From Iris pallida (lineage: Eukaryota > Streptophyta > Magnoliopsida > Asparagales > Iridaceae), in assembly GCA_029216955.1 (NCBI GenBank), contig JANAVB010016199.1, positions 11,639,714-11,703,713 of the forward strand: 64,000 nt of DNA, written 5' to 3'. Shown in pieces: positions 45,262 through 56,659 of this stretch. Every line of letters begins with the position of its first letter. Positions within the stretch are counted from its first letter, which is position 1. The notes under the pieces are model-generated. The model was not told where the DNA came from. It saw nothing but the letters and a program-made list of their open reading frames with translations, and ran no database searches. The position numbers and the translations under genes were made by a program.

Positions 45262-46108
45262 GGCACTATGCGGCACTATTCAGCACTATGCGGCACTATT
45301 CAGCACTATGCGGTACTATTCAGCACTATGCATCATCCTTATGCGGCTCGGCACTATGCAGCACTATGTATCATCCTTATGCGGCTCGGCACTATGCGGC
45401 ACTATGCAGAATCCTTATGCGGCTCGACACTATGCGGCACTATGCAGCATCCTCATGCGGTTCGGCACTATACGGCACTATGCAGCATCCTCATGCGGCT
45501 CGACACTATACGGCACTATACAGCATCCTTATGCGGCTCGACACTATGCGGCACTATGTAGAATCCTCATGCGGCTCGGCACTATGCAGCACTATGCAGC
45601 ATCCTCATGCGGCTCGGCACTATGCGGCACTATGCAGCATCTTCATGCGGCTCGGCACTATACGGCACTATGCAGAATTCTTATGCGGCTCGGCACTATG
45701 CGGCATCCTCATGCGGCTCGGCACTATGCAGCACTATGCAGCATCCTCATGCGGCTCGGCACTATGCGGCACTATGCAGCATCCTTATGCGGCTCAACAC
45801 TATGCGGTACTATGCAGAATCCTCATGCGGCTCGGCACTATGCAGCACTATGCAGCATCCTCATGCGGCTCGACACTATGCGGCACTATGCAGCATCCTC
45901 ATGCGGCTCGGCACTATGCGGCACTATGCAGCATCCTTATGCGGCTCGGCACTATGCAGCACTATGCAGAATCCTTATGCGGCTCGGCACTATGCAGCAT
46001 CCTGATGCGGCTCGGCACTATGCAGCACTATGCAGCATCCTCATGCGGTTCGGCACTATGCGGCACTATACAGCATCCTTATGCGGCTCGGCAGTATGCG
46101 GCACTATT
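45262..46108. repeat. 38-bp minisatellite in T9 3' LTR
   Basis: About 20 copies of a 38-bp unit made of GGCACTATGCGGCACTATGC followed by AGCATCCTCATGCGGCTC. Some copies are shortened. The unit has no stop in any forward frame and 38 is not a multiple of 3. That is why three overlapping ORFs of 275-294 aa run through it. I do not regard them as genes. Confidence 0.95.
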
Positions 46109-46535
46109 TATCGTCCCTGCCAAAACCAGGACTGATGACATAGAAAATATCCAAATACTGTTTTGGCCATAACTTCCACAAAATAAGTCGAAATCCAACT
46201 TTTCAAAGGTCAAAATTGTGTAGAATCAAATTTCCTACAACCTATGACCATTAGTTTTCGAAAACAACCAAGTTTGATAGATCAAAACCATGGAAACCCA
46301 TAGAACCCTAGTTTTAGAAACTTAGATCTACACCAAACTAGCCATTAAAATCAAAAACTCCAAGAACTAAACTTATAGAGAATGAAGAGAAGAACAATAT
46401 AGACAAATAATATCGAAGAAAAATCAAGAAATAAAAATGCAATAATCTCTCCATTTGGTGCAAGATGTACTTGCCTAAAAGTTTGCTTGAGGAAAATAAA
46501 TGAAAGAGTGAATGAGGAGAGAGAGTGTGGAAGAG

Positions 46536-46546
46536 AATATATATAG
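46536..46546 (-). promoter_or_regulatory. T9 LTR TATA box
   Basis: CCTATATATATTC on the minus strand, also at about 58089-58100 in the 5' LTR. A CT-rich leader follows, fitting a promoter. Confidence 0.5.
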
Positions 46547-46871
46547 GGGTTGGGTTGACTCAAAGAAACCCTAAGCTTAAGCATGCTCTTAACCATGTGA
46601 CTAATAACATGTTAATTGCTACATAATACAACTAATTAAATTAATTAAATAAAATCCTAACCATAACACGGTTCAGAAATCTTATCATCGAAACAGTGAA
46701 CCACGCCTACAACCAGACAAGGACAAGGGGTGGCGCACTAATCCGCGACGAGATACTGTCCCATGCCATGGTTAGTTACAAATACATGATACATACATTC
46801 AAGATACAGGTGCCAGATACCATATACAGGAAAAATCAAAAATTTACGTATTCCGGGAATGGAGAGTGACA

Positions 46872-46895
46872 TCTCTACCCTCCTTAAAAAAATTC
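46872..46895 (-). other. T9 polypurine tract
   Basis: TTTTTTTAAGGAGGGTAGAGA on the minus strand, next to the 3' LTR. It is like the T8 tract AAGGAGGGTAGATT. Confidence 0.8.
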
Positions 46896-47338
46896 TATCC
46901 TCGGAATTTCGATAAGGCTAGTCGAGCGCGCTCTCAGATCACGAAATACACTCATGACATAATGCAAGCACAATTATCAAACAACACATGACATATGAAC
47001 ATATTACGAAAGAAAGAACTATTAAGTAAAAGCACAAACAATAATCATACCATAGAAGGAAAGTGATCGGAGACATACGAATAAAATATGCCTCTCAAGT
47101 CAGGTAGGAATTCGTCCTCGAGTTCCTACACTGACTCCCGAAGTGGACAAGGGTCAACGCTTGTGATAAGTCGGTACCAATGACTAAATCAAGAACGAGA
47201 CTCTGCCCAGGACGTACTCTCGTAATTAAGACATATGATGAATATCACGTATCACATGATACGAGAGCAGATGAGTGAGACGAGAAAGTCGCCTTCACTC
47301 TTCGAATATAGAACTCAAGGAATTATAATAAATAATAC
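46896..47338. other. T9 interior 3' of gag, non-coding
   Basis: No pol remnant seen. The minus strand has CGAAATTCCGAGGATAG next to the purine tract. The gag stop lies by GGGTAAGT, a donor-like sequence. Confidence 0.6.
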
Positions 47339-48737
47339 TCAAAACTTACCCAAAATCTGACCGCCTTCAGCCAACCTCTGCTCTAATACTCCAAATTCTT
47401 CTTGTCTTTGTCCCTGCCTTCCCTGGCCCTGCTGTTGCGGCCTCTGCGGTCCTGCTTGATGTTGTGCTTATCGGTACATCTGAGCTTGTGTCAGTAATGG
47501 ACGCTGGGCTAGTGGCGTCACTGCTAGTGCTGGCCCTTGATACGGTGCTACCTCTGGAGCTGGCAACGCCGAAAACCGTTGAACTGGCCCTCCTGGCCTC
47601 TGCATCATAGGACAATTGGCAATCCTATGATCTGGACTGCCACACCTCAAGCATAATCTATTAGCTGAACGACACACATCCCTAGTGTGCCCTCCCTTAC
47701 CACAGTAAGTGCAACCTACTGGTGCTTCCTGACGCTGCTGCTGGTTCCTCTATTGCTACTGTCGAACTGGTGCAGTCACAATTATCGTGACTGGTGCTGC
47801 ATCACGAATACGGATGCCAGGAGCTGGTGCTGACGTCCGAGGTACTGCACCTCCCCCAGCACTCTACGTATGAGACCTCTTCTGGCCCCCAGTCCTTGCT
47901 GATAACCTTTGAATAGTAAGCTCGTGCCTCCGAGCCGCCGTCAATACTGCATCGAATGTCTGGTAGTCGTGCCCCTCGACCAGCTGTAAAATCTCTAGGT
48001 GAAGTCCCTGCTGGAACCTCATTGCTCTCTCTGGCTCTGTAGCCACCATCGTTGGTGCAAACCGACTCAGTCTGCAGAACTCCGCTGCATATCCATCCAC
48101 CGTCTTACCAGCCTGCTTGAGACTGATAAACCTCTGCTGTAGCTCATACCGCGCTACCACGCCAAAGTACTTTGCCTTGAATCTGGTACTGAAGCTATCC
48201 CAGGGAATAGGACGCCTCATTCCAACCTCTTTCGATGCCCACCAATCGCGGGCGAGATCCTGAAGTAAAAGTCTGACCTGGTCAACCTTCTCTTCTGCTG
48301 GAACCTTTGCTGCGGTTAATATGGCCTCTGTATCCTGAAGCCAAGCATCCGCCGTGATGGCATCCTCCGTGCCGTCAAAATATCTCGGGTTAAGTCGACA
48401 AAACCTTCCTGATGCTCCCGAGTCAACCCCGGCACTCCTCTCAAGAGCTAACTGAATTTCTTGGTTTAGTAACACGTTCTGCTCCTGCTGCCGAGTCTGT
48501 TGCTGTTGGTTAGTGACAAGAAACCCCCGGATGATCTCCAGGAGTGCTACGGCGTCTGGTACTGCCGTCGCTGCTGGTGCTGCAGGAGTTTTAATAACCT
48601 GCGGCTGCACTGCCACTGGTTCCATTTCTGCTCGTGCCTGCACTGGAGAAGGTTCTCTCCCCTGTTGCTGCCCAGTCGAGCCAAGCTCTTGCTGCTCTTC
48701 CTCATGGGCCTCTCCTGCTACTGAGAATGAAGCTCCC
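47339..48737 (-). pseudogene. T9 gag, the only gene of the element
   Basis: The frame opens at a splice-acceptor-like TTCTTCTCCATAG (48738-48739 is AG) without a nearby ATG. The first ATG in frame is near 48625. The Retrotrans_gag core is at 47864-48643 with DAWLQDTEAILTAAKVP and AGKTVDGYAAEFCRLS. After a stop near 47861 and two more stops around 47750, two CCHC knuckles follow (CTYCGKGGHTRDVC and CLRCGSPDHRIANC). The frame ends at TGA 47339-47341. Enzymes must come from another element; T8 is the obvious candidate. Confidence 0.88.
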
Positions 48738-48905
48738 CTATGGAGAAGAATATAAGATTATCAAGCCCGGACGAGGAAGATTTCGAGGATGCAAGTCAAG
48801 TTAGAGATCAAGGCAAGGACAGAGAGTTCGAAACAGAATTTCAAGGGAAACAAGTTTTGATTGAGACTCCTAATAATTCGTAATACCCCACAAGTCTGAA
48901 AATCA

Positions 48906-48923
48906 GACCTGCATGGGCCACCA
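48906..48923 (-). other. T9 primer-binding site, tRNA-Ile type
   Basis: Same 18 nt as T2 and T8 (TGGTGGCCCATGCAGGTC on the minus strand), again 9 nt inside the LTR (spacer AGGTTTTAG). Confidence 0.75.
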
Positions 48924-48932
48924 CTAAAACCT

Positions 48933-50538
48933 TGTCACGCCCCAGTACCGGAATACTGAGACGGACTAGGCCAGCTACACCGTATGAGGTATATAAACGT
49001 CATACGGCGATCGTGGCTGTCAAGAGACTAGGGGGTGCATGCTACAATCAGGTCTCCTATGGTCCCACAGAGCATCTATGTCTCAATCAATCAAAATAAG
49101 AAGCAGCAAATAATGATCATATAAAACAAAGCAGTAAGGCGTCCCCGACGCTTCATCAGAATGATTCATGAGTCTAGCTATACAAAATGATGAGCTAGTT
49201 CCGAGAGTCAATAGTACATAACTATAGTCAGCTGCAGTCTGATTTAATTACAATTATGCAAAGGAAACTAGTGTCCAGAACTGTCGGCTAAACAAGTGCC
49301 GGTGTCTAAACGCCAAGTACAAAATAGAAGATATCAGAGCGGTGAAGAAGAAACCCACTCATGGTCCCTGGCGCCCATACTCCTGGTGTACACCATTGTT
49401 CGGGTGGAAGGCTGGATCCTCTGGAGCTGCTACGAGATCTGGCCAAACAAAACCAGCGGGGTCAGGCCCCGAATAGCAAGTACCACAAGGGAGCACAAAA
49501 AAGTGAGATAAATCCAATAAGTTAAATAAGACCTGATTCATGAGTTATAGGCTTATACCATATCATCGAGACAATACGGCACCCTTACAACCAAACAAGG
49601 ACAAACGGTGCCAATATCGTGCCGAGATAAGATATATCCTATAACCATGGGCAGGTAAAAGGGCTTCTGATCGCGACTTCGGTCCATAGCCTATCGCAGC
49701 ACAATAGCCCAACCCAACAACCAAACAAGGACATGGGTTGGACCACGCACCAAGATAGTCCATGTTCCTCGGTAGCTAACAGAAGAAAACATATCACAAA
49801 CAAGTCAGCTTACAATCGGCCAATCAATCCTACGGCTTTCTATGATTTGTCTGGATTATCCCAGTAATACAATATATGTAGGAATCCTCAGATCGTATCG
49901 CATTCCAGCAGGGCTAGCCAAACCATTATATACAAGCAAGCACGAAATGCACCGGTCCCTCGAAAGGCCACCGCGCTAGAATAAGCAGTAACGGTTCCAG
50001 CTCTCCTATAGGAAGAGCTGGCTCGGCAGTCACAAATCAGATACTGCACTCCACTAGTACGGATGACTGTACAGTATCCGAGGCAGCCAACCCGACGCGC
50101 CAGGACGGGACCCAGGGCGGCTGGTGACGTACTATCTCGAGATTCTGTTCCCTCCCAATGCTTCTACCAATTTAAGTTGCTTAGATTAACCCTATCTCGA
50201 TATTGGAATTACATGTCGCGGTCACATGGTCATCCTCCTATATGTCGTACCATAGTACGTGTACCCTAAGTATGAATCCATATCGGCTCAATCTAGATCC
50301 ATGCTTAGTGTAATGCATCAAACAACAAACAACATACCACGATACTATTACTGACCAATTACCATGACTTGCTGGAAGGTACACATGTATTGACATATAA
50401 CACGAATGATCACTTAGCATGTAGAGTCACACCTCAGTGCACTCATTAAATGGTACCGCAGTGCATACTAATATTGTATCTCAATACACACTTAGAACAT
50501 GTACCAGCACGTATACAGGTAATCAGGTCAGGAACATG
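48933..50538 (-). repeat. T9 5' LTR, inner segment
   Basis: Aligns with 43472-45080 of the 3' LTR. It is broken at GGAACATG by T10. Confidence 0.92.
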
Positions 50539-50800
50539 CACTACAAAAAAAGTAACATTTTAGGACAACAAAAACATGTCATAATAAATAGGTTTACCGT
50601 CCCAACTACTATTTGGGACGGTCTTTAAGACGGCAATGGGTGGTCTTATTAGGGTGGCGTGGCAAAAAGTTAAATGACGGATATTTGTCGTCCCAAATAC
50701 TTATAAAGGACTGTTAAACTCCCGTCCCAAAAGGTTTCAAAATTACAAATTCTGTAGGACAGTTTATAAATCTGTCCCAAAAAATATGTCCCAAAAACTT
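50539..50800. repeat. T10 left subterminal repeats
   Basis: Several GTCCCAAA and GGGACGG motifs, some as inverted pairs such as CCGTCCCAACTACTATTTGGGACGG (two half-sites around 50620). Confidence 0.8.
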
Positions 50801-51098
50801 AATCCTCTTCCTATTTGTATATAAAATATACAATTAAATTTTATATAGAACAAAAATCACACAGAACTAATTAATCGCAAATGCATTATCGTAGCTACAA
50901 CATTAAGACAAGAAATTTTTATAAAACATTTAAAAGTCATATCCAACTGTTTACAAAATGAAACAAAAGTTTACATCACATCGAATCTTTCCCCCACAAC
51001 ATAAAATTCATATCCCATTGTTTACAAAATGAAAGTTTACATCACGTCGATAGCCACATGTGCATGTCAAACGCACCATCTGCAGCCTTCTTTGGAGC

Positions 51099-51227
51099 AG
51101 CCTTCTGTGAAGGATTTACACGACAGCAGACGGCTGTCCTCGAGAGAATCGCCAATTCAGTGAAAGCCTCCTTATATCTCTTCAGAACAATTTCTAAAGC
51201 AACACCATCCACAACAAATGCCAAGTC
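51099..51227 (-). pseudogene. Captured exon fragment of a P4-type (phospholipid-transporting) ATPase gene
   Basis: Minus strand: TTTCTTTATTTCCACAG (a good acceptor) then 43 codons DLAFVVDGVALEIVLKRY, FTELAILSRTAVCCRV, PSQKA. This is the P-type ATPase nucleotide/phosphorylation domain hinge as found in plant aminophospholipid ATPases (ALA group). Retention of the splice site shows capture from genomic DNA, not mRNA. After PSQKA the similarity ends; the remaining frame to 51042 is unrelated. No other ATPase exon was found. Confidence 0.8.
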
Positions 51228-51299
51228 CTGTGGAAATAAAGAAATAAGGGCAAAGTTCTTCATGGGAGTAAAAGATTCAGCTGAAGTATGACTTAATAG

Positions 51300-52533
51300 T
51301 TTTGAGAGAAACTACAGATACAAAAGGGCATGCCAAATTGAGATGTAAACTTGCGAAACAATAGCATGATACAAGTGTGGTTAAGATATAAAATGGAATG
51401 GCACCAATGATATCAATGTTGATGAAATCAATATAAATTAGCTAGGAGTTCAGACTGGAGGATAGAACATATGCTATGTTGCATCCAAGAAGCTTGTCAC
51501 TATATTATGCATATTGAATATGTACCCTTTGATATCTTTCCAAAGTGCACATTGTTACGCTCTTAGTCTGATTTATGGCATGTGCTATAATTATTTTTGG
51601 CAAGTCTTTGCTACAGGCAATACAAAAAAATATAAAATAACTATATTTTCTATAATCCAACTTAAACTTAACCATATTCAGAAAAAAAAATATAACAAAG
51701 TAATATTTTCACAAGGAGGACAAAATAATTTGTATATAACAACAATAATTGATTACCTATGTTTGATTTTGCTTCTATGGTAATGCTCCATGGCGGAGTG
51801 CTTCAATCGAGGTGTCATCGCCCTCTGATCATTCATAATATATACTACAATGTTTACACAACAAGATTAATTGCGGAAGCACATATGAGAATATTATGAC
51901 TCGGTGTGTACAAGGTTTAGACAGACACTAAAAAAAAACTTATGTATACAATTTTTGGCAGCACATGAGAATACAATGACCATATATACTACAATGTTTA
52001 CATAAGTCTGTTGTTATGTAGATTACTACAGTTAGGTACTTCTATAGAGATAATTGTGTAACCAACATTATAACTTCTATCACCAAAATTATAAGTTCTA
52101 TCACCAACAATATAAGTTATTAAGACTCTTTGCTATGGTTCTCAATTGTGTAACCATGACAATCTTCATGTTATCGAAACTTGAAACCGGTGGCCAATGA
52201 CATTTATGCAAAAAATCAAGTTGTGTTATATGCCCTAATTGGTGGATGAATGTATAAAAAAGTTGTATGGGATGTTCATCAAAGTAAAAAAAAACTGAGT
52301 CTTGTATGATTATATGGTGGAATCATAAATATATATATCAACATTCTCAACTACCAAGTAGTCACTAAGCACTACATGAAATCTTCTAAAAGTAATCAGA
52401 TGTTACCAGAATTATTATCTTTAGATTTTTGTTCATGATTGGATTTCATATATTCAGCAAAAGCCTATAAGCAAAGCAAACAAAAAATTTAGTAGATCAC
52501 AATTGTGCTGAATGGTATAAGCTGCAAACAACA

Positions 52534-52616
<83 letters not shown>

Positions 52617-55600
52617 GAAAATAATATGGAGACTTATTGTCCCAATAAATGACACAACTCAGAGGGTCGTGGAAGACTGTCGACATATCCAGGTCAAAGT
52701 CAACAACATAAGAAGGATCCGGTCTAGTCTTCAAATAATACAAAAGTTCACATGAGAAGACTATTGTGAACAAAATAGGGGCAACAGAAGTTGCATCAGA
52801 CTTAATGTTTGCTACAATAATCTGATATGTGATAGAGTCTGCTGTCAATTTGTATTCCATTTATTAAGTAGACAACAAACACTTACCTAGTAGACCTATT
52901 ATGGAAGACATTAAAATGATCACTAAGAGTAAACTCAGTGCTTCAGTAATCTTGTGTATAGTCACACATCTACCATTAGCTATATTTAAATATAAATTTT
53001 GTGAAAGTGTAATAGTCATCAGACCATGTTTGTTGTTTGCCTTTGTAAATTCTTTTGCTTGTGGTATCTTCTTTTGCAAGACACTCACATTTTTCTCAAG
53101 CCTTTCAAGGGCCTGCAATTTGATAACACCTTACAAGATACCAAGATGCCCTTGACATGAATTTTTTACATTGTTTAAATTATGAAAAAATTAGAAGTTG
53201 GAAGCCAACTATGATATTTTATTATATAGAACTAAAAAAATATACAATTTAGTCCTAAGAGAAGTCAGTTCACAAGCAAAGCTGATGGAATAAAAAAATA
53301 TAAATTATCAGTAGAATAAAGGGGAGAAATTAAATTCAAGACATGATGGAATTTTACCAACGAGCATTGGTATCAGCTCCAGGTGCAAGAAGCCATATTC
53401 TGAAACCAATATCCTGCATTGGTATAGTGTATTAGAACCATAGTTGCACTAGTGAGCGGCTAAGATCCCATTAAAGAAGCATGGGTACAAAATGTAGTTG
53501 GCAGAAATCAACAAATAACAATTTGAATGAATCTAGAGAGCTAGATGTCCAAGGGATCCAAATACGCCATAAGTATCACACATATATAGATGTTAAAGAG
53601 AAACGCCTTCATATGCATTCATCCATTCTAGAGACTAGAAAACTGTAGTTTAAACATAAACAGAGATCCTCTAAGTTCCTTAAGACTATAAAAATGTCAA
53701 TATGAAAGACGTAAGATGATACAATATGCTTTAGAGAGTTGTTGTCGTCTATATTGCTTATTAAACCAATACAATCTAAGTGAGATGATACAATTTGGTA
53801 CAGTTACAAAACCAAGAGCCAAATCCAAGGCTTCATCGGGTCGAGCTTGGCATATTCAAGCTCCGCTAATTTATCCTTAGAAACTATCTATAAACCAAAG
53901 ATGGAAGCAGCATAATTGAAGCAGAGGAGCTGAAGGCAGGAGCCAGGGATAGAAGATATGACTCATATGAGAAGCCGAAGATGGAAGTAATGGATAGGGT
54001 GAGAGCAATGAATTTATTAAATTATTCATCTTCCATAAGGCACTACCCTACTTTTCCCTTTGGCTATATTAAATTAAGAAAACAATATAGCAATATAGGA
54101 GCCGATACCCAAAGCGAAGAGTCAAAACACATGAACGTTAACCTTTGGCATAATAAAATCATCCAAGATTCTATTATCGCCCATTAATTCTCGACCAAGA
54201 GAAACCTTCTCCCTTGCTTTCAAGGGATATACATGCCTGAAGAATAAAAATATGTTGTATGTAAAATATTGTACTATTTAAGAAATCAAGAAGAGATACA
54301 CTATGATGTAATATTTACCTTCCCCATGCTACCTTAACCATGAGTCATTTTCCATATTCGTACAACTTACACAGGCGGCAACCAACAAGCACCATAGCTT
54401 GTATATTACCAAGCATATGTACAAGTTCTCCTAGTTAAGTTGAAATACTGCCAATGGAGCTGAAAATTGCTTCCTCTTTCAAATACCTGATTCATCGAGA
54501 CAAGCTAAAAGACGAATTATTGATAACAAACACCTATTTTGTATATTTCTATAAAATAGGTTTAAAGATGAATTATTGATAACAAGCACCTATTTTATAT
54601 ATAAACATGTTTAGAATTATTGATAACAAACACCTATTTTATATATAATGATGAATTATTGATAACAAGCACTTATTTTCGAATATAGCAAGCACATATG
54701 CTACTTAACAATATATAAAAGTTACAAAGATACTCCACAAACTTTGAGCCTATGAAATGCTCATTGCTTCCATTTTTCAATCTTGTTCTATAATACTCAA
54801 CAAACTCCTTGTCCAGAATTTATCCTTCCTTAAGTGCAAAACGACATTGTCAATGAATAGTTAGCAATTCTTAAGGAATTGAACATTAGCATAAATTTTA
54901 GTCTACAATAGAAGACATCAAAACTTTGTAAGAAGTAGATATAGAAATGTTGCTTACATGTCTAGTAGATAACGTAAAAGATAAGCCTTATTTAGAACCA
55001 TACATCCCTTAATAGGCTTCCAAATTCCAACGAGTGCAATTCAGAAGAAAACAAGGCACCAATGCCTATGGGAGTCATTTATGCATCTAAAAAGGTCGGC
55101 ATTCGTGTTTGTAAGTCAATCTTTAAAAAATTGACATGAATAATATGCTTATTTCATCTTAAAGAATGAGAATATAGTGTCTTTACTAATTAGGAAAACC
55201 GACTTTTGAAGTAATTACTATGCTACAAGAGTTTTTTTAGAATGCTCAATGCTTAGAGAAAATTCTCAAGATTGAAGCCTAATCCAGTATTATAATTATA
55301 ATTTGGGCCAACAATGTAAATTAATATATTGAAACATGTATCTCGATCGTCTAAAAATTTAAGATTTTAGTCAAGAACAGACCTAAGATCTATATTAAAA
55401 GTTATAACTTACCGGAATTCTCATATTCGGTGAGGTCTAAGTAAGGTCGTATGGAACTCATTGTTTTATTTGTTAAAGACTTGGAAGGGTTTGTCAAACT
55501 TCTAAAACAATGACTTAGGTGTTTGTCTTCTTCAACTCTGACATGGTATAAGTTATTTTCAATTGAACAACTTTTGAATTAAATGGTTTGCCAAATAGTT

Positions 55601-55880
55601 CTACTTTTGTTGAAGCACTATCATTGGAATGTCACATTCATTCCGCTACAACCTTCATTTTCAAAAATATTTAGACTAGTTATATTTTTTTACAAAACTA
55701 AGCAATGATTTCCAATTAGAATATACTCTTACTAATAGCAACTCCATAAACCCCTAATAATGTACATAAATAACAAATGCTCTAGAAACTGAAATTGGAA
55801 AAAGGAGAATTATCATAAATGACAAATGCTCTAGAAATCGAAATTGGAAAAAGGAAATTTTATTTATATAAAAGAAATTA
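51300..55880. other. T10 interior, AT-rich, unidentified fragments
   Basis: There is no recognised gene. A (TA)n run lies at 52538-52612. Two short frames on the minus strand (52612-52860, 52864-53118) are adjacent and may be pieces of one captured gene; the second begins with a coiled-coil-like LERLEKNVSVLQKK. A tandem-like unit with GAATTATTGATAACAA-CACCTATTTT repeats four times near 54515-54690. Confidence 0.5.
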
Positions 55881-55899
55881 AAAAAGAAAGTGTGCTCAC

Positions 55900-56210
55900 T
55901 GATACATATCACAATGGAGTGTACCGGACGGACCGGGATTGTCAATGCCCCAAACAGACTCAATCTCCTTCAAGACCTTCCCCTACCAAACCCTAAGAAT
56001 AAATTCTCCAGCGCCCTCTTAGCGAGTCATCATCCACCTTCGTCCACTCCCTCTCTGCCACCAAGTGTAGCGACACTGCCTTCCTCCATCCGAACAACAT
56101 CTTGTAGGCCAACTTTACCTCCTTCCCATCGTCTTCACCTCTTCCGACCTTAGCATCCTCGTAGAACCCTAGAACCAGATCTAGAGGAGGAAGATGAACA
56201 GAGCAAGGGG
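55900..56210. other. T10 higher-GC island, probable second captured fragment
   Basis: GC content rises compared with its flanks, with an 87-aa Pro/Ser-rich frame on the plus strand. The minus strand also reads openly (YEDAKVGRGEDDGKEVKLAY). I could not decide the strand or name a source gene. Confidence 0.4.
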
Positions 56211-56449
56211 GCTAGAGCTTAGGATAAGAGTAGATAAAGGTTAGGTTATGCTTTTGTTGTGGAGATTTATGGAAGAGAGGGAGAAATAGATTATGGTTAG
56301 GGATGGGTTTGCTGGAGCTCAGAGAGAAAATGATTGGAAAGGTTTGGGATGGCTGTTGGTTCAAAAGAGAAGATATGTTAGGGATTTCATATTAACCCTT
56401 GGATGAGGATCCATGGCACCCACGAAAATGAGAGGCTAGCAAAAAAAAT

Positions 56450-56656
56450 TTGTATATTATTTTTCTTTTTCACCTACACTTTTTAGGGACGAAATAAATT
56501 CGTAGTCTTAAATAAGATAGTCCATTTACAAATATGTTCTAAATAATATTGTTTTTTGTTACAAAGTAAATAATCGTCCCAAATATTAATCTTTTAGGAC
56601 TCTTCAAAGTAGCGTATCTAATAATGTCCTCCCAAAAGGTCTCTTTTTTTGTAGTG
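56450..56656. repeat. T10 right subterminal repeats
   Basis: Motifs TAGGGACGAA, CGTCCCAAAT and TTTAGGAC before the TTTTTGTAGTG end. Confidence 0.75.
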
Positions 56657-56659
56657 ATG

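Larger units (their letters stand above)
43472..46871 (-). repeat. T9 3' LTR
   Basis: 3400 bp. On the minus strand it starts TGTCACTCTCC and ends GGGGCGTGACA. It contains the 38-bp minisatellite (45262-46108) and a TATA box (46536-46546). Confidence 0.93.
50539..56656. mobile_element. T10: CACTA (En/Spm) transposon, non-autonomous, with captured sequences
   Basis: Ends CACTACAAAAA and TTTTTGTAGTG; TSD ATG at 50536-50538 and 56657-56659; the intact site is visible in the other T9 LTR. The subterminal 200-300 bp at both ends hold repeated GTCCCAAA / TTTGGGAC and TTTAGGAC motifs in both orientations, where the transposase would bind. No transposase gene is recognisable. The 6.1-kb interior is AT-rich with island-like captured fragments. 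Confidence 0.95.

Noticed and set aside
45288..46172. 294-, 275- and 132-aa ORFs on the plus strand (and similar ones at 56851-57725)
   Set aside because: All are read from a stop-free 38-bp minisatellite in three frames; no start context or domain.
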